The notes under the pieces: generated by a model
The model's input: the letters and a program-made list of their open reading frames with translations, nothing else
What the model was told of the DNA's origin: nothing
Database searches by the model: none
Shown here: positions 1 to 6,151 of the stretch, piece after piece
How the letters are laid out: each line of letters opens with the position of its first letter
Numbering within the stretch: the first letter of the stretch is position 1
Program-made: the position numbers and the translations under genes
Source of the DNA: Deltaproteobacteria bacterium
GTDB taxonomy: Bacteria > Desulfobacterota > UBA8473
Direction of reading: 5' to 3'
Length of the DNA stretch: 9,063 nucleotides
Assembly: GCA_030643245.1 (NCBI GenBank)
Contig: DAOWME010000118.1
Span: forward strand, 1-9,063

Positions 1-14
1 AGGGTATATTTGCA

Positions 15-231
15 TGATAAGGGGCGAGGCCGAAATAACTTCCTCAAGTTGGCGCTCGGATTTAGGTCAGATTTGTTCGATCTGAAAATACAAAACCACA
101 GGAATAGTTTTGCCTATTTAGAGGATTTTGTGTTTGAAAATCGGGCAAAGCCTGTCCTCGACCCCGATCGGGGGATGGCCTGAAGATGAGATGTACAAAT
201 GGGGAAGTTATTTCGGCCACGTCCCTTATCA
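15..231. mobile_element. MITE-like 217-bp element with 32-bp terminal inverted repeats
   Basis: The ends are inverted copies of one 32-base sequence (15-46 forward, 200-231 reverse), starting TGATAAGGG and containing GGCCGAAATAACTTCC, with three mismatches in 32. The interior has no gene but contains the perfect palindrome CCCCGATCGGGG at 162-173. No transposase is encoded, so it would be non-autonomous. It interrupts the start of an AbrB-like antitoxin gene that reads in from the right on the minus strand. I see no clear target duplication. An alternative reading is three solo repeat units close together, since a third copy lies at 343-374. Confidence 0.5.
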
Positions 232-283
232 AGATCTTTTTAGGGATGGTAACCTTGTTCTTTGTTGTCATCTTTGATAGCAT
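229..283 (-). pseudogene. Truncated AbrB/MazE-type antitoxin, N-terminus only
   Basis: Reading leftward from the ATG at 283-281, about 18 codons encode MTTKNKVTIPKKIL after a short MLSK lead. This is the hallmark first strand and turn of SpoVT/AbrB swapped-hairpin DNA-binding antitoxins (typically T-x-K-x-Q-V-T-I-P-K-x-I). An ideal Shine-Dalgarno (AAGGAGG, 297-291) lies 7 bases upstream, and a good sigma70-type promoter precedes it. The reading frame then runs into the 32-base repeat and non-homologous sequence, stopping at 62, so the rest of the swapped hairpin is missing. The family normally autoregulates a toxin-antitoxin operon; no toxin gene is visible. The remaining part could lie left of position 1. 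Confidence 0.55.
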
Positions 284-316
284 TGCCTTACCTCCTTACT
301 TTAGGAATGTAAGTTT

Positions 317-345
317 ATTCTATGTTTCCCATGTAGAAAAGTCAA
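317..345 (-). promoter_or_regulatory. Sigma70-type promoter of the antitoxin fragment
   Basis: On the minus strand TTGACT (345-340) and TAGAAT (322-317) are separated by exactly 17 bases, followed about 20 bases later by the AAGGAGG ribosome binding site and ATG of the truncated antitoxin. The -35 box overlaps the edge of repeat copy 3. Confidence 0.6.
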
Positions 346-374
346 CAAGGGATGAGGCCGAAATAACTTCCCCA
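343..374 (+). repeat. Third copy of the 32-base dispersed repeat
   Basis: This copy has the same orientation as the copy at 15-46 and is inverted relative to 200-231. It shares GAGGCCGAAATAACTTCC with copy 1 and differs from the reverse copy at about five positions. It sits between the divergent promoters of the antitoxin fragment and the heptose kinase operon. Confidence 0.7.
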
Positions 375-394
375 ATTTTTAACTGAAAAAGAAC

Positions 395-427
395 TTGATT
401 TTTTCGACAAGTTCCTTTAAGTATAAT
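395..427 (+). promoter_or_regulatory. Candidate promoter of the heptose kinase operon
   Basis: A perfect TATAAT lies at 422-427, about 55 bases before the first gene. The -35 is uncertain: TTGATT at 395-400 is 21 bases away, while at the ideal 17-base spacing the hexamer is only a T-run. Confidence 0.45.
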
Positions 428-482
428 GCACCTTTGAGAGTGATTTGTCAGGGAGAGAGGTAATGTTCCGGGACGAGCACAG

Positions 483-1496
483 ATGAAGAAGATACTGACA
501 GTCAACAGGGGATTGGAGATCCTGTCAAGGTTTGAGAGTTCAAAGATCGCGGTGATCGGTGACATGATGGTGGATGAGTTTATATGGGGGAAGGTTTCGA
601 GGATCTCCCCAGAAGCCCCGGTTCCTGTGGTCAGGGTCACATCCGAAAGCCTGCGGTTGGGTGGCGCTGCCAATGTAGTGAACAACCTTTTCTCCCTTGA
701 TGGAAGGGTCTGTGTTTGTGGAGTTGTTGGAGATGACGGACCTGGAAAGCGGATGATCAGCGACCTCACCCGCATGGGCATTGACACGGACGGGATAATC
801 ATTGAGGAACGTCGGCCCACCACAATAAAGACAAGGGTAATAGCCCACGGCCAGCAGGTGGTTCGGTATGATCGTGAAGAGACGGCCGACATCAGCCCCG
901 ACAGTATGGAACGGATCGTTTCATGCCTCAAGAGGAACCTTGATGACCTGGATGCTGTCCTTATCTCTGATTATGGCAAAGGTACAATCTCTGAAGAATT
1001 GATTCAGGAGGTCCTCCGTCTTGCTGAAGACAATGGGAAGATCGTATCAGTAGATCCCAAAGTGAGCAATTTCTCCTTTTACAAAGGTGTCTCAGTAATT
1101 ACCCCTAACAATAATGAAGCCGGCGAGGCCGGTGGCATTGAGATTACGGGAAGAGGTACGTTACTGCGCGTTGGGGAGATCCTGTTGAACAAATTGGCCT
1201 GTAAGTTACTTTTGATCACCCTCGGTGAAGAAGGTATGATGCTTTTTGAGAAGGATGGGGACATCACCCATATACCTACCCGCGCAAAAGAGGTATATGA
1301 TGTGACTGGAGCCGGAGATACAGTGATAAGCGCACTGACGCTGGCCTTGGCAGCCGGCGCTACCTTAAAGGAGGCATCTGCCATTGCCAACCATGCTGCC
1401 GGGATTGTAGTGGGAGAGGTGGGGACAGCTGTCGTAACGAGGGCAGAACTCGCAGAGGAAATAAAAAGAGAAATCAAACCGAGATGGCATGAGTAA
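483..1496 (+). CDS. rfaE1: D-glycero-beta-D-manno-heptose-7-phosphate kinase
   Basis: This protein phosphorylates D-glycero-D-manno-heptose 7-phosphate at C1 in the cytoplasmic pathway to ADP-heptose, the inner-core sugar of lipopolysaccharide. The 337-residue product is a PfkB/ribokinase-family protein. It shows IGDMMVDEFIWGKVSRISPE at residues 25-44, LGGAANV at 59-65, and the C-terminal signature DVTGAGDT at 273-280 with catalytic Asp279 in the anion hole. It matches the kinase half of E. coli HldE; the cytidylyltransferase half is absent, so a separate rfaE2 is expected elsewhere. The start at 483 fits the family length, but its own ribosome binding site is weak. A well-placed GGGAGAGAGG serves a 7-codon ORF (463-486) whose TGA overlaps this ATG, suggesting translational coupling. 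The gene overlaps the next by 8 bases. Confidence 0.93.
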   Translation: MKKILTVNRGLEILSRFESSKIAVIGDMMVDEFIWGKVSRISPEAPVPVVRVTSESLRLGGAANVVNNLFSLDGRVCVCGVVGDDGPGKRMISDLTRMGIDTDGIIIEERRPTTIKTRVIAHGQQVVRYDREETADISPDSMERIVSCLKRNLDDLDAVLISDYGKGTISEELIQEVLRLAEDNGKIVSVDPKVSNFSFYKGVSVITPNNNEAGEAGGIEITGRGTLLRVGEILLNKLACKLLLITLGEEGMMLFEKDGDITHIPTRAKEVYDVTGAGDTVISALTLALAAGATLKEASAIANHAAGIVVGEVGTAVVTRAELAEEIKREIKPRWHE

Positions 1497-2013
1497 ACCT
1501 ACGATTCCTGAGCCGGTCAAATTGGTGGTAAGTGTCTTTTCCCAAACCGGGGAATTGATCGAAGCAGTCATAAAAAGGCTGTCGAAGAGATTTGGCGCAG
1601 TGGACTTCATCTCTGAGATATTGCCTTTCGATTTCACATCATATTATAGTAAAGAGATGGGCGAGGGTTTGATTCGAAGGTTCTTCTCATTTGATAAGCT
1701 GGTCCAACCCGACAGTCTGCCCCGGATAAAACTGTATACCAACAAGGTGGAGGACTATTTTGTTTGCGATCAGGGGGGCAGACGTGTGAATATCGATCCC
1801 GGTTACATCTCATTGAGCCATCTCATATTGGCAACCGGCAAAGGGTTTGCCCACAGACCGTATTTAAGGGATGGTATATATGCCGACTTAACCTTGATCT
1901 ATAAAGATAAGCGCTTTCACGCTCTGGATTGGACGTATCCTGACTACGGGTCTCAGGAAATAATAGCGTTGATGCATACAATCCGGCGGAAATACTGCTT
2001 CCAGCTTACTTAA
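1489..2013 (+). CDS. DUF4416 family protein
   Basis: This is a 174-residue cytoplasmic protein with no signal peptide or membrane segment. It matches my recollection of DUF4416, a family of unknown function common in deltaproteobacteria and related anaerobes. Recognisable parts are an N-terminal PVKLVVSVFS strand, FDFTSYYSKEMG at 48-59, the conserved NIDPGYISLSHLILATGK at 101-118, and a C-terminal WTYPDY at 148-153. Many conserved aromatic and acidic residues suggest a compact enzyme-like or binding fold, but no catalytic motif is known to me. Its start overlaps the end of the heptose kinase gene by 8 bases, so the two are almost certainly co-translated. yicC follows 21 bases later. A role tied to envelope biogenesis or RNA turnover could be guessed from position only. 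Confidence 0.8.
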   Translation: MSKPTIPEPVKLVVSVFSQTGELIEAVIKRLSKRFGAVDFISEILPFDFTSYYSKEMGEGLIRRFFSFDKLVQPDSLPRIKLYTNKVEDYFVCDQGGRRVNIDPGYISLSHLILATGKGFAHRPYLRDGIYADLTLIYKDKRFHALDWTYPDYGSQEIIALMHTIRRKYCFQLT

Positions 2014-2034
2014 GGAGTCAAAGAGGAAAGGATT

Positions 2035-2916
2035 ATGTTGAAGAGTATGACGGGGTACGGAAGGGGCGAGTGTCCGTTTGAGGATGGCTCCATAGTCGTT
2101 GAGGTAAAATCGGTCAATCACAGGCACCTCGATGTCTCTTGCAGGATGCCCAAGAGATTTGCTTCTCTGGAGAACCAGGCGAGAAAGACTATTTCGACAA
2201 GGTTCTCCAGAGGTCGTTTTGATGTCTTCACTCAGTCTGATTTAAGTAAGGGGGAGAATCGAGGGTTTGAATTGAACCTTCCCTTAGCCCAACAGTATTA
2301 TTCTATTTTGCAAGAATTAAGGGATAAGTTGAACCTGAGCGGCCATATCAACCTCGACCTTCTTGCAGGGGTTAGGGATATAATTGTCGTTAAGGAGATA
2401 GAACCTGAGCAGGAAGAGGAGGAGGAAAAGGCATTTGGCAAAGCATTTAACGATGCCCTGGACTCCCTGGAAAGGATGAGGGAGGTTGAAGGAGAAAACC
2501 TTTGTAGAGACATCTTAGAGAAATTGGATAATATTGAAGCGATGGTCAAGGAAATCCGGATCAGATCACCGCAAGTCTTGACAGGTTATAGGGAGAGACT
2601 TGCCAGGAGGGTGAAGGAATTAAACGATGGTTTTGACGTTGATGCGCAAAGGCTCAATCAGGAGATAGCCTTTCTTGCAGAGCGGAGCGACATTACTGAA
2701 GAACTGGTGCGTATAGGAAGTCACCTTGATCAATTCGGCGCTATAATGAAGATGGGTGAACCCATGGGAAGAAAGTTGGATTTTCTGATTCAAGAGATAA
2801 ATCGAGAAATCAACACCATAGCGTCTAAGGCCAATGATGCCCACATATCACAGAAGGTTGTTGAAATTAAAGGAGAAGTGGAAAAGATCAGGGAGCAGGT
2901 TCAGAATGTTGAATAG
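2035..2916 (+). CDS. yicC: YicC/YloC family endoribonuclease
   Basis: The 293-residue protein has the family's usual length and both of its domains. The N-terminal YicC-like domain begins MLKSMTGYGRGE and contains EVKSVNHRHLDVSCRMP at 23-39. The C-terminal DUF1732 domain contains RLNQEIAFLAERSDITEEL, then GRKLDFLIQEINREINTI, and ends in a charged helix. E. coli YicC has been described as an endoribonuclease acting on small RNA; the substrate here is unknown. An acidic run of glutamates (about residues 124-130) links the domains. The ribosome binding site GAGGAAAGG lies just upstream of the ATG. The gene is followed by remA after 9 bases and then gmk, an arrangement also seen in Firmicutes and deltaproteobacteria. 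Confidence 0.92.
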   Translation: MLKSMTGYGRGECPFEDGSIVVEVKSVNHRHLDVSCRMPKRFASLENQARKTISTRFSRGRFDVFTQSDLSKGENRGFELNLPLAQQYYSILQELRDKLNLSGHINLDLLAGVRDIIVVKEIEPEQEEEEEKAFGKAFNDALDSLERMREVEGENLCRDILEKLDNIEAMVKEIRIRSPQVLTGYRERLARRVKELNDGFDVDAQRLNQEIAFLAERSDITEELVRIGSHLDQFGAIMKMGEPMGRKLDFLIQEINREINTIASKANDAHISQKVVEIKGEVEKIREQVQNVE

Positions 2917-2925
2917 GAGGGCTTA

Positions 2926-3183
2926 ATGAGTTTGAAATTGTTGAATATCGGATTTGGAAATGTAGTGGTTTCGTCGAGGGTAGTTGCAATTGTTTCTCCT
3001 AACTCGGCTCCCATGAAGCGGTTGAAAGACGAGGCAAAAAAGGACAGAAAATTGGTGGACGCTTCTCAAGGGAGGAAGACCCGGTCGATTATTATTACTG
3101 ACAGTAACCATGTCATACTTTCTGCGGTTCAATCGGAAACCATTGCTCAGAGGTTTGATTCTGATGAACCAGTGAGTTCTTGA
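2926..3183 (+). CDS. remA: RemA/DUF370 family regulator
   Basis: This 85-residue protein carries the diagnostic DUF370 sequence: IGFGNVVVSSRVVAIVSP at 8-25, SAPMKRLKDEA at 27-37, RKTRSIIITDSNHVILSAVQ at 50-69 and ETIAQR at 71-76. Bacillus RemA is a DNA-binding activator of biofilm matrix operons that forms oligomeric rings. In Gram-negative anaerobes the target is not established, so regulatory function is inferred from the family. A strong AGGAGGG Shine-Dalgarno precedes the ATG, and the gene lies 9 bases after yicC. The C-terminus after residue 76 is short and polar (DSDEPVSS). Confidence 0.9.
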   Translation: MSLKLLNIGFGNVVVSSRVVAIVSPNSAPMKRLKDEAKKDRKLVDASQGRKTRSIIITDSNHVILSAVQSETIAQRFDSDEPVSS

Positions 3184-3224
3184 GAATAGCAACATGAGTT
3201 GTCTCATTGCAGTGAATAAAAAAA

Positions 3225-3845
3225 ATGAGTAATAAGGGATTACTAGTTATCATATCAGCCCCTTCCGGTGTCGGAAAAACCTCCCTGTGTAAAGAGGTTT
3301 TGAAATTCTTCCCTGACCTGCGTCACTCAGTGTCTTACACGACGAGGGCTCCCAGGCCGGGGGAGAAAGACGGCCTGGATTATCAATTTGTCTCTGAAGA
3401 GAAGTTCCAGGAGATGATTGATGGCGGGATGTTTGCCGAATGGGCTGAAATTCATGGCAACAGATATGGAACAGCGGCAAATGCATTAAAAGAATATCTG
3501 CGTAATGGGAATGAGGTAATCCTCGATTTAGATGGGCAGGGGGCAAGGCAGATTAGGGAAGAATTTCCAAACAGTATCTATGTATACATCCTTCCGCCAT
3601 CATGGAAGGAACTGGAGGAAAGGTTAAGGTCCAGAAGGACGGATAGTAACGAGGATATTAAGAGGCGGTTGGAGAATGCGAAAGAAGAACTCCAATATGC
3701 TGAGCACTATGATTACATCGTGATAAATGATGCTTTTAATGTGGCCGTATCCACGCTGAGATCGATAATCGTTGCGGAGAAATGTCGGAGAAAGAGAGTC
3801 TTGAAACAGGTCGAGGCCCTGTTCAATCTTTCACATACCGGTTGA
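3225..3845 (+). CDS. gmk: Guanylate kinase
   Basis: This enzyme converts GMP to GDP with ATP, an essential step of purine nucleotide metabolism. The 206-residue product shows the P-loop APSGVGKT at 12-19, the GMP-binding SYTTRAPRPGE at 37-47, the AEWAEIHGNRYGT region at 71-83, ILDLDGQGARQI at 99-110 and the lid/arginine region ERLRSRRTDSNEDIKRRL at 132-149. It is full length. Its ribosome binding site is poor: an A8 run directly precedes the ATG. A 12-codon ORF starting at 3194 overlaps the start codon and may modulate initiation. rpoZ, which often follows gmk in proteobacteria, is absent; a transposase gene on the other strand follows instead. Confidence 0.95.
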   Translation: MSNKGLLVIISAPSGVGKTSLCKEVLKFFPDLRHSVSYTTRAPRPGEKDGLDYQFVSEEKFQEMIDGGMFAEWAEIHGNRYGTAANALKEYLRNGNEVILDLDGQGARQIREEFPNSIYVYILPPSWKELEERLRSRRTDSNEDIKRRLENAKEELQYAEHYDYIVINDAFNVAVSTLRSIIVAEKCRRKRVLKQVEALFNLSHTG

Positions 3846-3869
3846 TATGTGACGAAGTTTATGCGGTAC

Positions 3870-3889
3870 CCCGCTTTATGAAAGTCGGG
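3870..3889 (+). terminator. Possible terminator hairpin after gmk
   Basis: CCCGCTTT pairs with AAAGTCGGG (one bulged T, loop ATG) 25 bases after the gmk stop codon. There is no proper T-run after it, so rho-independent termination is doubtful. Confidence 0.3.
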
Positions 3890-3917
3890 CGTATGATTTC
3901 TAATAGGCGTGGTTTCC

Positions 3918-4406
3918 CTATTTCTTGCCTCGGAAATGCCTTTCCCACTCATCTAGAAGGTTGTGTTTTTTCAAGTCCATGAGGTCATCTTTTATCCTCT
4001 TTTCGTCTAAATCCCCCAGGGTTTCCACACCGAAGTTTCTGCTCCAGAGCTTCTTTATTTTGTGCTTCTTTTGGATATCCTTATGTCGCCTCATAATCAG
4101 GAATGAGGTCCTCTCCCTTATATCCTTGACAATAGTTGGTATGAAATGGCTCGGCTTGGCGGCCAAAATAAGGTGGGCGTGGTTCGGCTGAATGACTACA
4201 CCATAAAGCTCATACCCCTTTGTGGTTGTAATTTCTTCGAAGATTGTCTGCATTTCTGTGGCGATTTTGTGGGTAATCATCTCCCTGAACCGGGGCGTAA
4301 AAAGGATCAGGTGATAGCATACCCTATATATGAAATTTGAAGACCTTCGCCACTCAATCTCGCCGAGAGGCTGGTGGAAATATGAAGATAAGATAAGTCC
4401 GTTCAT
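3918..4406 (-). CDS. IS200/REP-associated-type transposase lacking the catalytic tyrosine
   Basis: The 162-residue protein matches the Y1/HUH transposase fold (TnpA of IS200/IS605 and RAYT relatives). YHLILFTPRFR at 31-41 is the first core strand, QPNHAHLILAAKP at 73-85 contains the HUH metal-binding motif (His76-Ala-His78), and LWSRNFGVETLG at 120-131 is the usual C-terminal block. In active members the next helix carries a nucleophilic Tyr in a pattern like I-x-x-Tyr-I-x-x-Gln. Here the helix reads KRIKDDLMDLKK, with Asp141 at that position and Leu for Gln, and there is no Tyr anywhere after residue 68. The frame is otherwise intact with a good AGGGG ribosome binding site. About 20 extra residues precede the usual start. 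It is likely catalytically dead or repurposed. No TnpB or end hairpins were found. Confidence 0.75.
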   Translation of the reverse strand: MNGLILSSYFHQPLGEIEWRRSSNFIYRVCYHLILFTPRFREMITHKIATEMQTIFEEITTTKGYELYGVVIQPNHAHLILAAKPSHFIPTIVKDIRERTSFLIMRRHKDIQKKHKIKKLWSRNFGVETLGDLDEKRIKDDLMDLKKHNLLDEWERHFRGKK

Positions 4407-4447
4407 AAATTCCCCTGTTTTTTTCTGTATCCCCTTTGCAATATTTC

Positions 4448-4482
4448 GACCTGTGCAGTTGGTCAGGTTTACCGCTTGCCGG
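4448..4482. repeat. Left arm of 35-bp inverted repeat
   Basis: The sequence begins GACCTGTGCAGTTGGTCA and ends TTTACCGCTTGCCGG. Its reverse complement recurs at 4932-4966 with 34 of 35 bases identical. It lies 42 bases upstream of the transposase-like ATG. Internally ACCTG and CAGGT can pair. Confidence 0.85.
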
Positions 4483-4774
4483 CTACCTTCCCAGAGTATT
4501 CTTATAGGCCAAATTGCCTCATTGTGAGACTATATGACCCATAATGTCCAGCAATTCTGTGACGTTCCCTCCCTGTTAATCTACCTTGAAAAATAGAGGG
4601 GCAATTCTTGCAATAACGTCTCAATCTCCCGAGACGAACAAAAAACCTGTCTTCTTCAATCACGTAAAACCCCTTGTAGGTGGGCCGATTTAGTATGAAG
4701 AAACTTTGGCACGCATATTGCATCTACTAAAATCAATTGATGAGCAGTCGACATATGGATTCCGATTAGAGCGC
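4483..4774. other. Region with no recognisable protein gene
   Basis: Between the left repeat arm and the small plus-strand ORFs I find no recognisable protein. A 73-codon minus-strand frame (4502-4723) resembles no family known to me and has no clear ribosome binding site. The only supported element is a candidate promoter near the right end. Confidence 0.4.
4706..4733 (+). promoter_or_regulatory. Candidate promoter of the small membrane peptide
   Basis: TTGGCA (4706-4711) and TAAAAT (4728-4733) are spaced by 16 bases and fit a sigma70-type promoter. The predicted start near 4740 would give a leader of about 80 bases before the 31-codon ORF. Confidence 0.4.
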
Positions 4775-4819
4775 ATGAGCAAAAGAGACCGTGCTAACCA
4801 GTTGAAAGGGAGGTGTTAA
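4775..4819 (+). CDS. Possible 14-residue leader peptide
   Basis: ATG to TAA encodes MSKRDRANQLKGRC. It ends two bases before the ATG of the 31-residue peptide, and its last codons overlap that gene's Shine-Dalgarno. This is compatible with translational coupling, but its own ribosome binding site is weak and it may be chance. Confidence 0.2.
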   Translation: MSKRDRANQLKGRC

Positions 4820-4821
4820 TA

Positions 4822-4917
4822 ATGGAGCTAACTACAATTATAGTTATTGTCGCGTTAAGTGCCGCATTTGCCTTCGCGTGGTATCTTGGTGGAATAGGGA
4901 TAATCACAAGAAAATAA
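4822..4917 (+). CDS. Small hydrophobic membrane peptide (31 residues)
   Basis: I do not recognise this as a named family. An excellent Shine-Dalgarno (AGGGAGGTG, 4807-4815) precedes the ATG at optimal spacing. The peptide starts MELTT, continues as an unbroken hydrophobic stretch (IIVIVALSAAFAFAWYLGG, residues 6-24) and ends IGIITRK. That is one transmembrane helix with an acidic start and a basic end, consistent with the inside-positive rule if the C-terminus is cytoplasmic. It is followed by an inverted-repeat arm and then a terminator, so it looks like an independent small transcript. Options are a small subunit or regulator of a membrane complex, or a type I toxin-like peptide; the sequence does not decide. 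It lies inside the 4448-4966 inverted-repeat segment. Confidence 0.5.
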   Translation: MELTTIIVIVALSAAFAFAWYLGGIGIITRK

Positions 4918-4931
4918 GTCGTGGCAAGTAA

Positions 4932-4966
4932 CCGGCAAGCGGTAAACTTGACCAACTGCACAGGTC
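4932..4966. repeat. Right arm of 35-bp inverted repeat
   Basis: This is the inverted partner of 4448-4482, with one mismatch (position 4949, T against an expected C). Similarity continues weakly for several more bases on the interior side. It lies 14 bases after the stop codon of the 31-residue peptide. Confidence 0.85.
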
Positions 4967-5004
4967 ACAATTTTTACAAAAAAAAAGACAACTCGTCCAT
5001 CTTC

Positions 5005-5037
5005 AAGGGCAGGGTCTGAAAAAGGCCCTGCCTTTTT
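5005..5037 (+). terminator. Rho-independent terminator
   Basis: AAGGGCAGGGTC pairs with GGCCCTGCCTTT (12 pairs including G-T wobbles) around a TGAAAAA loop, ending in a short T-run. It would end the small plus-strand transcript. It abuts the stop codon of the convergent fbp gene. On the minus strand a T9 run follows only about 20 bases past the stem, so bidirectional use is less certain. Confidence 0.7.
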
Positions 5038-6062
5038 CATTCAGTGTCCTGCCTCTCTCCCTTCAAAATTTCCATGACAGTTTCCACATCCTCCCTCGAT
5101 CCGATGTAGATGGGGACCCGCTGGTGGATTTCCTCCGGTTCGATATTCAATATGTCAGTCTCTCCGTCTGTGGCTAAACCGCCGGCCTCCTTTACCAACA
5201 TGGCCAGAGGTGCACACTCACACGTCAGCCTTAGTTTGCCGCGGGGTTTCTTGGGGTCCTTTTTGTCAGGGGGGTACATGAAGATACCTCCGTAAAGCAG
5301 GGTGCGATGAAAATCCGCCACAAGCGAACCGATATATCTAAGGGAGTAAGGTAAGCCCTTTTCGGGGTCGGCTTGTGTAAAATGATCCATCACCGCTGTG
5401 ACATTTTCGTCCCAGTAATTGGCATAACCCATGTTTACGCTGAAGATCTTCCCCTTTTCAGGTATGGTGATGTTTTCGTGGGAAAGCAGGAACTCACCGA
5501 TTGCAGGGTAAAGGGTAAATCCGTTGAGGCCGCCTCCCGTGGTGTAGACCATCATGGTACTCGTGCCATAGAGGAAATAGCCTGCCGCCACCTGATTGTA
5601 TCCTGGCTGAAGTACGTCGGCGCTGACAACCTGCTCGCCCGGACTGACCTTCTTAAGTATGGAAAATATCGTGCCTATGTTTACGTTTGCGTCAATATTC
5701 GATGAACCGTCTAACGGATCAAAGACCAGGACATAGCCTCCCCTTTTATACTTGACCGGGATTTCAATGATATCAGCGCTTTCTTCAGATACCATAGCAC
5801 ACAACTGGCCTAAATGAGACATCCGTTCGACAATCACGGCATGCGCAAATTGATCCAGCTTTTTCACCGCTTCCCCCTGCACATTGATGTCCCCGGTAAG
5901 CCCCAAAATATCAGTCAAACCAGACTTTCGTACTTCTTTTGAAATAATTTTTGCGGCCACGATCAATTCCGAAAGAAGGACGGTAAAGGCCCCACTAGCC
6001 AAGGGATGCAGTCTCTGTTGTCTCAACAAGTGTTCTGTTACTGTTATTCCGGACCTACTCAT
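5037..6062 (-). CDS. fbp: Class I fructose-1,6-bisphosphatase
   Basis: This enzyme hydrolyses fructose 1,6-bisphosphate to fructose 6-phosphate in gluconeogenesis, in the cytoplasm, using divalent metal ions. The 341-residue length is normal for class I. Metal- and phosphate-binding motifs are present: SEES at 92-95, FDPLDGSSNID at 114-124, RYIGSLVADFHRTLLYGG at 242-259, and the signature-region GKLRLTCECAPLAM at 275-288. In canonical members the last motif reads with Tyr-Glu-Cys; here the Tyr is Cys281, a substitution at a substrate-contacting position. The ATG has GGAGG six bases upstream. The gene stands alone, convergent with the small peptide gene and divergent from the redox operon. A palindrome at 6137-6151 may be its operator. 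Confidence 0.95.
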   Translation of the reverse strand: MSRSGITVTEHLLRQQRLHPLASGAFTVLLSELIVAAKIISKEVRKSGLTDILGLTGDINVQGEAVKKLDQFAHAVIVERMSHLGQLCAMVSEESADIIEIPVKYKRGGYVLVFDPLDGSSNIDANVNIGTIFSILKKVSPGEQVVSADVLQPGYNQVAAGYFLYGTSTMMVYTTGGGLNGFTLYPAIGEFLLSHENITIPEKGKIFSVNMGYANYWDENVTAVMDHFTQADPEKGLPYSLRYIGSLVADFHRTLLYGGIFMYPPDKKDPKKPRGKLRLTCECAPLAMLVKEAGGLATDGETDILNIEPEEIHQRVPIYIGSREDVETVMEILKGERQDTE

Positions 6063-6136
6063 TTTTTGCCTCCAAAGATGATTCCCATCCGGAAATGGCC
6101 GCCCTTTTCTCTACGATCCTTAGACAAATATCTCTA

Positions 6137-6151
6137 TACTAATTGTTAGTA
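6137..6151. promoter_or_regulatory. Operator-like palindrome upstream of fbp
   Basis: TACTAA and TTAGTA form a perfect inverted repeat around TTG, 75-89 bases upstream of the fbp start codon, a typical operator distance. The regulator is unknown. Confidence 0.3.

Noticed and set aside
162..173. CCCCGATCGGGG palindrome as a terminator or operator
   Set aside because: There is no T-run and no adjacent intact gene; it is better explained as part of the MITE-like element.
320..931. A long minus-strand frame opposite the heptose kinase
   Set aside because: It lies mostly antisense to a clearly homologous gene and has no recognisable domains.
3782..3982. A 66-codon plus-strand frame starting inside the gmk end
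   Set aside because: It overlaps gmk and the transposase in other frames and its product looks like no protein; it is a shadow frame.
4502..4723. A 73-codon minus-strand frame inside the inverted-repeat segment
   Set aside because: It has no recognisable family and no clear ribosome binding site, and its right end overlaps the candidate plus-strand promoter; noncoding is more likely.
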